Notes under the pieces: generated by a model
The model's input: only the letters and a program-made list of their open reading frames with translations
Told to the model about the DNA's origin: nothing
Databases searched by the model: none
NCBI GenBank assembly: GCA_021158725.1
Contig: JAGGUB010000044.1
Location: forward strand, 1-64,000
DNA: 64,000 nucleotides
From: Caldifarciminota bacterium
GTDB taxonomy: Bacteria > Hydrothermota > UBA3073 > NMUJ01
Reading direction: 5' to 3'
Translations under genes and position numbers: made by a program
In this document: piece after piece, positions 54,198 to 63,289 of the stretch
How the letters are laid out: the number at the start of each line of letters is the position of its first letter
Position numbering within the stretch: position 1 is the first letter of the stretch

Positions 54198-54849
54198 TTA
54201 ATACCCCCTTACTTAATTGATAGCAGCGATCTGCTATTTTCATCATCCTATTTTTGTGTGTAACTATCACCGCAGCCATCTTTCTATCTTTAATTACTCG
54301 ATAGATCAAATTATGCAATAGGTCACTCGACTTCTCGTCAAGGTTACCTGATGGTTCATCCGCTAATAGTATTGATGGTAGGTTTATCAGTGCACGTGCA
54401 ACTGCAACCCGTTGACGTTCGCCACCCGATAATTCTGCTGGATAATGGGACGCCTTACTCTGTAATCCCACAAGCTCCAGTAGCTCCATCCCGAAGTCGA
54501 TGTTAGGCTTTCTACCCCTAATTATGGAAGGTAGTAGCACGTTCTCGACTACGGTTAACTCGGGTATCAATTGATGGAACTGAAACACAAACCCTATCTT
54601 TTCGTTACGTAAACGGGCAAGCTCACTATCGTCCAACGTGGATGTATCATGGCCATCGATCCATACTTTGCCAGTATCGGGTTTGTCGAGTGTTCCCAGT
54701 ATGTTGAGCAATGTGGTCTTACCCGAACCTGATGGCCCTAACACGACCACGATTTCGTTTGCATGTACCTCTAAGTTGACACCCCTAAGTACAGTTAACC
54801 GGCGCTTATCTTCTGGGTAGCTCTTCCAGATATTTTCTGCTTTGAGCAT
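54175..54849 (-). CDS. ABC transporter ATPase, LolD/MacB type
   Basis: 224 residues. Walker A is GPSGSGKTTLLN, signature LSGGERQRVAVARAL, Walker B ILLADEPSGNLD, plus the Q-loop (GFVFQFHQLIPELTVVENV). This is the LolD/MacB/FtsE subgroup, which drives lipoprotein release or export. No permease is adjacent; the permease may be elsewhere. ATG 54849 overlaps the porU-like stop by one base (TAATG). Confidence 0.92.
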   Translation of the reverse strand: MLKAENIWKSYPEDKRRLTVLRGVNLEVHANEIVVVLGPSGSGKTTLLNILGTLDKPDTGKVWIDGHDTSTLDDSELARLRNEKIGFVFQFHQLIPELTVVENVLLPSIIRGRKPNIDFGMELLELVGLQSKASHYPAELSGGERQRVAVARALINLPSILLADEPSGNLDEKSSDLLHNLIYRVIKDRKMAAVIVTHKNRMMKIADRCYQLSKGVLNEVRCLR

Positions 54850-57800
54850 TAGCGGATGACGAGAAATTTATCGAGCTTACTGGTGGTTAGACGTTGACCA
54901 GGCTCTTCCCTTATTGCAACAACTTTGTAGAAGTAGATACCGCTACCGATTTTGTCGCCAATAAAGTCACATGTATTCCATTCAATCTCATTGTAGCCGG
55001 CGGATAGGTCGAACGGACCCAACACCTGTATCACCCTACCCGTGATGGTATAGATACGTATCCATACCGTGCTTTCTTTGGTCAGATAGAAATAGAATGT
55101 AACTTTATCACCACGTACAGGGTTGGGATAAACCCGCAATTCTGTAATATCAAGCGGTTGTTCCCACATTACAGTTACGTGAAAGGAATCTACCCGCACA
55201 TTACATATGTTATCGGCAGCTGAGAAGTATAAGGTAAAGTCTGACAGTGCAGCTGGTACATCCACCTTGTACCTAAACCTACCACGTGTCTGGCTACCTA
55301 AGTCATACGTGAAGTAATCACTTAGATATATAGGGTCGGAAAATCGTGGATCATCGTAACTCATACGTATCGCATAGGGGCCCGTCCTATCGAATATATT
55401 GATACCACTTGAATCCTCTATCACACCATAGAGGGTAAAAGATGGCGGTATCTCCATACCAGACCTTAGTTGTTTGCCATTAACATAGAGTTTGATGGTT
55501 GGTGGCACAGTATCGTTGATCACATGCGTATCTTGTATCACTATACCTGTTATACCTATGGTTGCCTCGCCCCCGGTACCGTCCCACCATATAAGGCTTA
55601 TCTTACCATTATCGCCCGCCATGGGTGGTTGTAATAGTGGCCATGCGGGTGTGACAAACCGTACGCTGAACTTACCACCTACCACTGGTGCTATGCCTTC
55701 GAAGATAATCTCTTTATCCACCCTACCAGGGTACGGGAAATACTGGTTGTCATATCCAGTAAATGGTGGAGCCCCTCTCATCGTATAGGTGATTGTGCCA
55801 CCATCCGGCAACTTATGTGTATGCATGTATGTAGATGATAACACAGTGATATAGACCATACCATTGGGTAAGCCATCACCTTCGATCAGCGCTTCAGCTC
55901 CACCATACAACGTATCAGGTACGTGTAGACACCATGTACTTATATCGACATTGTTCAATCTTATTCTTATCAAGGGCTCACCAAACCCCTGATAGTTCTC
56001 GTAGCTACCACCTGGACATAATTTAGCCATAAGGAATGCATCACCTAATCGATTTACACTATCGGAAAATATCGATCTGAGCAACCTCACCCCCACGTTT
56101 TGGTTGTAAGTCGCTGATGCGGCACGAGTTGATGCCAACACCCCTATGGCACCACCATGGGGCCACTTCTCGAGGTAATCACCAAGCCCATCCTTAGCTA
56201 AACGGTCGAAACACCCTACCCCACATGCACCGAAGTAAAATATTGGTAACCTGTAGTTATTTTCAAGCCTATAGATATCGTCAGGGTTAACAAATACGCG
56301 TTCATGCGCTATGGTCTCTATGCTGCCATGGCCCATCCACATGGCCAGAAACATACCCTTGTGTAGATAACGTAGTATATCTTCTGTGGCACCGGGTTTA
56401 TTACCAGGTCGGTTGGCGGGTGTCCAGTTTGGATCCGTAGCTTGTGTTACACCTTGGTAATTCATCAAGTATACTTTGTATATGTCGTAACCTGTGGGTA
56501 TCAATGGTGTGAATGAATTTTCAACCTGACTTGTATGTTGTGGTTCACAGATGGATTGTCCATACTCGTCATCTGCTATAAGTAGTACACGATGACGCCA
56601 CCCACCATAGGAGTGTTCGTAGTTGATAACCTTTTCTGTTAGCCAGTGAGCTTCTTCTTCGTTTTTTACGGTTGACCGCGTTATGACAACATCTGGGATA
56701 TCGTCCTCATCGTAGTTAATGCACGCAAAATAATCGTCATAGCATTTGTTGCCTTGAGGTGGGTACCCGAATATCCCGATGAGATAACCAGTCTCATATG
56801 GAGGGATACGGTTGCGATCCACTTCCTCTTTATATCCGTATGTACCTGCACCAAACAGATACACGTAACATAATCCCCAGTTATTGTATGCGTAACGGAT
56901 GAACCTCCTTATTGCATCTGGGTGTGGGTAGCCGAACGAGAAATTGTCGTAGATTTCGTCGATTGGTACCACTTTCGTTTTTATACCGTGTGATGTACGC
57001 CATTCAGCTATTCGATTCGCGTAGGGTATGAACTCACTTACGGTGATGATCGCGTAATCTACATCTTCGTCCGTATAGAGCGAATATGGGTTGGAGCGTT
57101 CGATTGCATCCACGGAGTAAGGGTTGGCTGTCACCATGTAGACGCCAGGTGAGGCATGAAATTTGTAAATACTACCCTCAAACGTACCACCTACCACTCG
57201 TACAGGTGTGTAGCTATCGGTGATGTTGAAAACATAAGGGTATGTATCAAGTCCACTGATGTGGATATCGGTAGCCTCGTTTGTTTCGAATTTTATCCCA
57301 TGGTTATGGGATTGAAACTTACAGTCTGCAGTCACTTCGAAGTAATCGAAATATAACCTATCTTCGAGCGTATCTTTGGGTGCCTTCCACTGTAGGATTG
57401 TGAATTTGTTCTCACCGGTTTTTAGATTGGTCACCGGTACTTCCAACACCCATGGTGTGGAGGTGCTACCACCTTTTATTGTATCAACGCTAACTACGTG
57501 ATCGTTTAGTAGTAGCTTTACCCTATGTATCTGAGCGCTTGGATTCTCACCGGTGAGGTCGGTCCAATATCGATAGAATACTACCTTGAGGTAGCCACAT
57601 GAGTCTGCCAATTCTGGCAAATTAAATGTATAGGACCAGCGGTTTTCAACCTCTATGGGGGAGCGAACAAGTTCTACCCATATCCAACGTAATCCACCAC
57701 GTGCGGGACAGAGGTGATCCTCCTCCCAATGAAACGTATATGTGAATCTGTCCGGTGGTGTTTCACCTGTGGGGGGTGCCACCATGCTGTCTCTTCTACC

Positions 57801-58694
57801 GTCGGCACCACCCCAGGTCAGCCAATACGTTATGTAATCAGAGTATGGATTAAGATAGGTGGTGGGAAATTTATCCCATCCATGTGGCCCCATTGCATAG
57901 AATATGATCTCAGAGGTCTCGTCAAACGTTATACCGCTTTTCACGTATATGGGTATCTCTACCAGTGTGTCACTGAATGATAACCTCAACCCAACCGGTG
58001 GCGCATATATTTTGATCGTACGTGGATCGATAAAATCGGGTTCAATACCTGCATTTATGAGATCCTGATATGTGATCCTATATATACCTTCGTGCGATAT
58101 CCTTAGCTTGTACCAATTAGCTGTGGCCTTCTCGGGTATGACCCGTTTACGGGTTATACGCCAGGATCGTGCTGTTTTGTAATTGAGCAACAACGCACGA
58201 TAGAGGGGTTCCATTTTATCGACTTTATAATTACCTGGTTGACCTCCAACGAAGGTCACCTTTACTCTCATCATCCTGTGTATACGCAGGGTTTGGGTTG
58301 CGGGATTATACTGTACGAAGTTTAGCTTGATAAAGGCGATATGTTGATCCCTAAATATACCTTGCTTGGTGAGCTCAACAGGTTCTGATGGATAGTACTG
58401 GTTGGATGTTAAAGTATTATATGGCTCACCATATATTGGAGGTACGGGTTTGATGTAGTGTTTGAACTGTCGGCTTTCTGTGTCCAATAGTTTCACATCA
58501 ATTTGTGCACCTGGAGGTATACCAAGCACCACATAATCGTATGGCACCATAGGTAGGCCTGGCTCGCTGGGATAATAGTAGGGTGCACATTCGATGTTAT
58601 CTATTGTAATTTCCGGTCGATAGATGAACTCTATCCCCTGGGGACCACTTTTGACCACCTCAATCCGCACAATAAGCAATAATGCTATCAACAT
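54849..58694 (-). CDS. porU: PorU-like type IX secretion sortase (C25 family)
   Basis: 1281 residues, close to Porphyromonas PorU in size and layout. After a short signal the N-terminal about 500 residues are the PorU-type beta-rich region (WYKLRISHEGIYRITYQDLINAGI). The gingipain-like domain follows: YAIITVSEFIPYANRIAEWR, FGYPHPDAIRRFIRYAY, LFGAGTYG, His789 in WMGHGS and Cys824 in FGACGVG. These are the catalytic dyad. The protein itself ends with a FlgD-like domain (YPNPVRG, ITGRVIQV, GSGIYFYK, FLVIR). PorU trims the sorting tail of T9SS cargo and attaches it to the surface. Its cargo candidates are in this window. Confidence 0.85.
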   Translation of the reverse strand: MLIALLLIVRIEVVKSGPQGIEFIYRPEITIDNIECAPYYYPSEPGLPMVPYDYVVLGIPPGAQIDVKLLDTESRQFKHYIKPVPPIYGEPYNTLTSNQYYPSEPVELTKQGIFRDQHIAFIKLNFVQYNPATQTLRIHRMMRVKVTFVGGQPGNYKVDKMEPLYRALLLNYKTARSWRITRKRVIPEKATANWYKLRISHEGIYRITYQDLINAGIEPDFIDPRTIKIYAPPVGLRLSFSDTLVEIPIYVKSGITFDETSEIIFYAMGPHGWDKFPTTYLNPYSDYITYWLTWGGADGRRDSMVAPPTGETPPDRFTYTFHWEEDHLCPARGGLRWIWVELVRSPIEVENRWSYTFNLPELADSCGYLKVVFYRYWTDLTGENPSAQIHRVKLLLNDHVVSVDTIKGGSTSTPWVLEVPVTNLKTGENKFTILQWKAPKDTLEDRLYFDYFEVTADCKFQSHNHGIKFETNEATDIHISGLDTYPYVFNITDSYTPVRVVGGTFEGSIYKFHASPGVYMVTANPYSVDAIERSNPYSLYTDEDVDYAIITVSEFIPYANRIAEWRTSHGIKTKVVPIDEIYDNFSFGYPHPDAIRRFIRYAYNNWGLCYVYLFGAGTYGYKEEVDRNRIPPYETGYLIGIFGYPPQGNKCYDDYFACINYDEDDIPDVVITRSTVKNEEEAHWLTEKVINYEHSYGGWRHRVLLIADDEYGQSICEPQHTSQVENSFTPLIPTGYDIYKVYLMNYQGVTQATDPNWTPANRPGNKPGATEDILRYLHKGMFLAMWMGHGSIETIAHERVFVNPDDIYRLENNYRLPIFYFGACGVGCFDRLAKDGLGDYLEKWPHGGAIGVLASTRAASATYNQNVGVRLLRSIFSDSVNRLGDAFLMAKLCPGGSYENYQGFGEPLIRIRLNNVDISTWCLHVPDTLYGGAEALIEGDGLPNGMVYITVLSSTYMHTHKLPDGGTITYTMRGAPPFTGYDNQYFPYPGRVDKEIIFEGIAPVVGGKFSVRFVTPAWPLLQPPMAGDNGKISLIWWDGTGGEATIGITGIVIQDTHVINDTVPPTIKLYVNGKQLRSGMEIPPSFTLYGVIEDSSGINIFDRTGPYAIRMSYDDPRFSDPIYLSDYFTYDLGSQTRGRFRYKVDVPAALSDFTLYFSAADNICNVRVDSFHVTVMWEQPLDITELRVYPNPVRGDKVTFYFYLTKESTVWIRIYTITGRVIQVLGPFDLSAGYNEIEWNTCDFIGDKIGSGIYFYKVVAIREEPGQRLTTSKLDKFLVIR

Positions 58695-58927
58695 CGACCC
58701 TTAATTGCTATACATGTGGTGGTCGATAGTATTCCATCGAGTTTGTGCACCTTACCTGAGATTAAGTTACCAAGCTCTTGAAAATCTTTCACCTCAACAA
58801 ATGCGATGAGATCGAACGGTCCAGTCACCACACATGCGGTCTTTATCTCCTTTATTTTCGTTAGCTCTGTTAATACGCGATCCACTTTGTTTGCCTCTAT
58901 TCGTATGAGCACATAAGCTTTTATCAT
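58688..58927 (-). CDS. Stand-alone Lrp/AsnC ligand-binding (RAM) domain
   Basis: 79 residues: MIKAYVLIRIE, a helix KVDRVLTELTKI, VTGPFDLIAFVEVKDFQELGNLI and a final ILSTTTCIAIK, the RAM/AsnC effector domain without the DNA-binding helix-turn-helix. Stand-alone RAM proteins bind amino acids; they may regulate a partner protein or transporter. It overlaps porU by seven bases and the preceding small gene by four. Confidence 0.88.
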   Translation of the reverse strand: MIKAYVLIRIEANKVDRVLTELTKIKEIKTACVVTGPFDLIAFVEVKDFQELGNLISGKVHKLDGILSTTTCIAIKGRC

Positions 58928-59244
58928 TTTGTGCCCTTTGCCTCCAAAATCCCTATGAAATACTCTAACCCTTTACGTTTTTCGAGTGCTGATTGTAACT
59001 TATCGTACACCATGGTTGTGGGGTATATCATCTGTATTATGGGTCTAAGTATTAGCATCACCTGTGACCCTATGAAACTCATAGGCTTGCTCGACTGTGC
59101 AAACAGTATTGTAGGTACGGTGAGCCCACGCTTGACGATCTCGTCAGCAAACTGTTCGAGTACCTTCTTTTCCTCCTCTGTAAGCTCATACTCTTCGGAT
59201 TCGACTGCAAATGCATGCCTTAGTGCGTGCCAAAACTTACCCAT
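58924..59244 (-). CDS. Conserved-looking small helical protein of unknown function
   Basis: 106 residues. Pieces visible: a charged helix (SEEYELTEEEKKVLEQFADEI), then TVPTILFAQSSKPMSFIGSQVMLILRPIIQM, a hydrophobic/amphipathic stretch that could dip into a membrane, and a C-terminal basic helix. I do not recognise a family. The gene overlaps gcvPB (eight bases) and the RAM-domain gene (four bases), so it is certainly part of the operon. Confidence 0.75.
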   Translation of the reverse strand: MGKFWHALRHAFAVESEEYELTEEEKKVLEQFADEIVKRGLTVPTILFAQSSKPMSFIGSQVMLILRPIIQMIYPTTMVYDKLQSALEKRKGLEYFIGILEAKGTK

Positions 59245-60670
59245 AATAGTTTACGTTTAGGTCACGTGAAGCTTTACCTTCATTGACCCTCTTAACCGGC
59301 ATGCTATGGGGTGCATTTTTCACGATATCGGGGTGGGTTTGAGCTTCGTTTACAATCTCCCCAATAGCAGTGGCGAATGCGTCAAGTGTGGCCTTGCTTT
59401 CGGTTTCGGTTGGCTCTATCATGAGTGCTTCCTTAACTATAAGCGGAAAGTATATGGTGGGTGGGTGAAACCCTTTATCAAGCAACCGCTTAGCTAAATC
59501 AATGGTCCTCACATCGTATTGGAGTAGCGGTTTACCGGAGGCAACAAATTCGTGCATGTAGGGGCCAGGATATGGGATTGGCAGTATTTCGCGGATCAGG
59601 GTTGCAAGATAGTTTGCATTCAGTACCGCATGTTCGGCTACCTTTTTGAGCCCAGGTGAGCCCATCATCCTTATGTATATGAAACCCTTGAGGTTAACAA
59701 GAAAGTTACCGTAAAATGTATGTATCTTGCCAATAGAATGTGGATGTTCCGAATCCCAGTAGTATTTATTGTCTCGCTTCTTGACACGAGGTACTGGAAG
59801 GAAGGGCTCTAAGAATTTCTTCACCCCCAACGCACCACCTCCCGGGCCACCACTACCGTGGGGTGCACCAAACGTCTTGTGTAGGTTAAAATGCACGATA
59901 TCGAAGCCCATCTCACCGGGTTTGACCCACCCAACATATGAGTTGAGGTTGGCACCATCGAGATACATGATACCGCCTACTTCGTGTACAATCTGTGCTA
60001 TTTTAAGTATGTCCTTCTCGAATATACCTAAGGTATTGGGTACTGTTAACATGATGACAGCCAGCTTATCAGTAGCGTGACGTTTCAACTCGTTTATATC
60101 TACCATACCAGATGGGGTCGATTTTATCTCCACGGGGGTGAATCCTGCCATCCTTGCACTCGCGGGGTTGGTACCATGTGCTGAATCGGGTATCAACACT
60201 ATTGAACGATCTTCGTGTTTGTGTTTGAAATACGCACGTGCAAGTAATAACCCGACAAGCTCACCATGTGCACCTGCGGCTGGATGTAAAGTGACTGCAT
60301 CCATACCGCTAATTTCAGCCAGAAGGTGCTCTAACTCGTACATCACACGTAATGCACCCTGTACAGCGGAGGCGGGTGCAAGCGGATGCAGTGATAGCCA
60401 TGAGGGGTGGCTCACAAGTCGTTCAGAAATCGGTGGATTATATTTCATGGTACAGCTACCGAGTGGATAGAAATTTCTATCTATGTGTAGGTTACGGCTG
60501 GCAAGTTCATTATAGTGGCGTGCAACCTCGATTGGCGCAAGTTCAGGCAACTTCAGTTCAGCCTTACGTAATAGGGATTGAGGCAATAGATTAGGTTGTG
60601 GTGTCACATCGAGCTTCGGTAAACTATAACTCCTGTGGCCAGGTTTACTCTTTTCGAATACCAACTTCAT
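59237..60670 (-). CDS. gcvPB: Glycine dehydrogenase (decarboxylating) subunit 2
   Basis: P-protein beta subunit of the glycine cleavage system; PLP enzyme that decarboxylates glycine and passes the aminomethyl group to GcvH. 477 residues. Features: NLHIDRNFYPLGSCTMKYNP, LHPAAGAHGEL, DSAHGTNPAS, the PLP lysine K265 (FNLHKTFGAPHGSGGPGGG). gcvPA, gcvT and gcvH are not in the window. ATG 60670 overlaps the phosphohexomutase gene by 26 bases. Confidence 0.95.
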   Translation of the reverse strand: MKLVFEKSKPGHRSYSLPKLDVTPQPNLLPQSLLRKAELKLPELAPIEVARHYNELASRNLHIDRNFYPLGSCTMKYNPPISERLVSHPSWLSLHPLAPASAVQGALRVMYELEHLLAEISGMDAVTLHPAAGAHGELVGLLLARAYFKHKHEDRSIVLIPDSAHGTNPASARMAGFTPVEIKSTPSGMVDINELKRHATDKLAVIMLTVPNTLGIFEKDILKIAQIVHEVGGIMYLDGANLNSYVGWVKPGEMGFDIVHFNLHKTFGAPHGSGGPGGGALGVKKFLEPFLPVPRVKKRDNKYYWDSEHPHSIGKIHTFYGNFLVNLKGFIYIRMMGSPGLKKVAEHAVLNANYLATLIREILPIPYPGPYMHEFVASGKPLLQYDVRTIDLAKRLLDKGFHPPTIYFPLIVKEALMIEPTETESKATLDAFATAIGEIVNEAQTHPDIVKNAPHSMPVKRVNEGKASRDLNVNYYG

Positions 60671-62030
60671 CTTCTATCTCAGATAGCTCTTGCTCGACTA
60701 TCTGCTTTATTCTCTGGAGGTTGGCCTCATCCTTGGCTTCAAACCTCAACACAAGTATCGGTTGTGTGTTGGATGCACGTACGAGTGCCCATCCATTAGG
60801 AAAGTATATTCGTGCACCATCTATATCCAGTAGCTTATAACCCTTTTCACGAAACCTATCACGTAGCTTGTTGACAATTGTGAATTTATGTTCGTCAGTC
60901 GATGGACGCCTTATTTCAGGGGTTGAACAATAATATGGTATTTCGGATACGAGTTCGGAGAACGGTTTACCTGATTTAGACCATATCTCGACAAGCTTCA
61001 GTGATGCAAATATTGCATCATCAAACCCATAGTAGTCCTCTTTGATGAACATATGTGCGGACATCTCACCCGCAAGTAATGCATGCTCTTCACGCATCTT
61101 GGCCTTAAGTAGTGAATGGCCAGTCTTCCAAATTATTGGGATGCCACCAAGTTGGCGAATGTATTCCTCCAACCCCTGTGAACATTTGACATCGAATATT
61201 ATCTTAGCACCAGGATGACGGGTGAGCAGATCCTTCGCTAATATACCGAGCAGCTGATCGCCGTAAACCATGTCACCTTTCTCAGTGATGATACCAACAC
61301 GATCTGCATCACCATCATAGCTGATACCGAGGTCAGCACCTTTGGTGGTCACCATACGTTGTAAATCCTTCACAAACTCAGGTACGGTGGGATCTGGTAG
61401 GTGGTTGGGGAAGTTGCCATCGGGTTCACAATATATGCATTCAACCTTTGCACCAAGTTCGGTGAAAAGCTGTTTAGCGATTGGGCCTGCAGTACCGTTG
61501 CCTGGATCGATGATAATGTAGGGGGAACGTGTGAGCTTAACCTTGGTTTTGAGCACCTCAATATAGCGGGGTACGATATCTTCCTCCTTTAAGTTACCTA
61601 ACCCACTATCGAAGTCTTCCTCCTCCATTATACGGCGTATCTGTTGTATCTGTTCACCGTATATGGTTTCATCACGTAGCGTTAACTTGAACCCATTGTA
61701 TTCGGGTGGGTTATGGCTACCGGTTATCATCACACCAGCATCAACGTTAAGCTCATACACAGAGAAATAAAGTACAGGAGTGGGTACCACACCTATATCG
61801 ATCACGTTTACTCCTACGTTGGTTAACCCATGTATGAGGCTGTTACGTAATCTATTGGAAGATGGGCGGACGTCACGTCCAAGTGATAAGGTTTTAACCC
61901 CCCTACGACGTAAGTATGTACCTATAGCTTTACCTAAAAGTATAGTTATGGGGTCGGTGAAATCCCTATCCGCTATACCACGTATGTCGTATTGCCGGAA
62001 AATGTATGGGTTTATTTCTACCCGTGCCAT
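60645..62030 (-). CDS. Phosphomannomutase/phosphoglucomutase
   Basis: Interconverts hexose 1- and 6-phosphates for glycan precursors; alpha-D-phosphohexomutase family. 461 residues. Active serine Ser105 (TGSHNPPEYNG), metal loop ISYDGDADRVG, sugar-binding GEMSAHMFIKEDYYG and phosphate-binding loop RASNTQPILVLR. The domain order and length match the bacterial AlgC/ManB group; substrate choice between mannose and glucose cannot be fixed. GGAGG is four bases before the ATG. It overlaps the M16 gene by 13 bases. Confidence 0.95.
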   Translation of the reverse strand: MARVEINPYIFRQYDIRGIADRDFTDPITILLGKAIGTYLRRRGVKTLSLGRDVRPSSNRLRNSLIHGLTNVGVNVIDIGVVPTPVLYFSVYELNVDAGVMITGSHNPPEYNGFKLTLRDETIYGEQIQQIRRIMEEEDFDSGLGNLKEEDIVPRYIEVLKTKVKLTRSPYIIIDPGNGTAGPIAKQLFTELGAKVECIYCEPDGNFPNHLPDPTVPEFVKDLQRMVTTKGADLGISYDGDADRVGIITEKGDMVYGDQLLGILAKDLLTRHPGAKIIFDVKCSQGLEEYIRQLGGIPIIWKTGHSLLKAKMREEHALLAGEMSAHMFIKEDYYGFDDAIFASLKLVEIWSKSGKPFSELVSEIPYYCSTPEIRRPSTDEHKFTIVNKLRDRFREKGYKLLDIDGARIYFPNGWALVRASNTQPILVLRFEAKDEANLQRIKQIVEQELSEIEDEVGIRKE

Positions 62031-63289
62031 AGTACCTCCAGGTTATGTGCATCCTTTGGGGTTATGGCACCCACTGCACTGATGGAGAATTGGTCAGGTT
62101 GCAAGTATTTATCGAGCGTCGCTAATACATCGTCCATCTTTATAGATTTAAATTTAGCGATGACTTCATCAAGTGGTACGTATTTACCTTCGTAGATCTC
62201 GTCACGCATAAGTTTACGCATACGGTGTACAGTGCTTTCGGATGATATTATGAGCCCCCCTGTGACATAGTTTTTTATGCGTTGGAGCTCATCTTCTTGT
62301 AGATTATCGTGTAGATGTAGCATCTCTTCACGTATGGAGTTGAGCGATTTGACCACATTACGTGGTGTGGTAGCAAAGTATATCTCTAAGCTGCCGGTTT
62401 CACAATAGAATTCGAGGTATGACGATACCGTATACACGAGGGCTTCGGATTCACGTAACCGCTGAAATAGCCTTGAGCTCATCGTACCACCTAAGATTGC
62501 ATTACCGAGCACCAATGGGTGACGTTCATCACTCGCGTATGGGAAGGTGCGGTTACCTATTGCCACATGTACTTGTGATATATCGCGTTGCTTCTTGGTG
62601 AATATACGTGGTTTGTAGGGTGGAAGCTCAGGTAACTGGATATCGGTACCGGGGGTGAGCTTGTTAAAGTAGCGGTCAACAAGATCTACGAGCTCGTTAT
62701 GCTCAACAGCACCTGCGGCTGCAACTATGATCCTATCTGCAGTGTAATACTTGCGTTTGAACTCCACAAGCTGTTTGCCCTTTAAGCGTGATACGACTTT
62801 CCATTCACCAAGTATCGGACGTGAAAGCGGATGTCCGGGGTATAGGAGTTGGTCGAGTCCAAAAAACGTTTGATCGGAGGGTGAATCAAGGAAGCTCTTA
62901 ATTTCCTCACCCACCACACGTTTTTCTAACTCAATAGCGGTGGGATTGAAGTGCTCATTGGTAAGTATATCAGCAAGTACATCCCATATCTCATGTAGGT
63001 GATGGCTGGGTAACCTCGCATAGAAGTACGTAAACTCTTTGGAAGTATAGGCGTTGACTTCACCACCGACACCTTCTATCTCTTGGGCTATCTGTTTGGC
63101 TGTACGTTTTTTGGTACCCTTGAAGAGTATATGTTCGAGGAAGTGCGAGATACCATTTTCGTATGGGGATTCGTGTTTTGTACCTACGAGTATGGCTATA
63201 CCTAACGATATAGAGCGTACGTGGTCGAGCCGTTCAGTTATCACCCTTATCCCGTTGCTGAGGATGGTTTTGTTGTATTGTTCTTTCAT
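62018..63289 (-). CDS. M16-family zinc peptidase
   Basis: 423 residues, the two-domain M16 form. The inverted zinc motif HFLEH has His49, Glu52 and His53, and the distal ligand is Glu129 (VVGEEIKSFLDSP). The segment YENGISHFLEHILFKGTKKRTA is typical of processing-protease-like bacterial M16B proteins. No signal peptide is visible, so it is probably cytoplasmic. It overlaps the glycosyltransferase as ATGA. Confidence 0.93.
   Translation of the reverse strand: MKEQYNKTILSNGIRVITERLDHVRSISLGIAILVGTKHESPYENGISHFLEHILFKGTKKRTAKQIAQEIEGVGGEVNAYTSKEFTYFYARLPSHHLHEIWDVLADILTNEHFNPTAIELEKRVVGEEIKSFLDSPSDQTFFGLDQLLYPGHPLSRPILGEWKVVSRLKGKQLVEFKRKYYTADRIIVAAAGAVEHNELVDLVDRYFNKLTPGTDIQLPELPPYKPRIFTKKQRDISQVHVAIGNRTFPYASDERHPLVLGNAILGGTMSSRLFQRLRESEALVYTVSSYLEFYCETGSLEIYFATTPRNVVKSLNSIREEMLHLHDNLQEDELQRIKNYVTGGLIISSESTVHRMRKLMRDEIYEGKYVPLDEVIAKFKSIKMDDVLATLDKYLQPDQFSISAVGAITPKDAHNLEVLWHG

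Noticed and set aside
58924..59244. DUF1844 assignment for the small protein
   Set aside because: Its central segment does not resemble that family closely enough; left as unknown.
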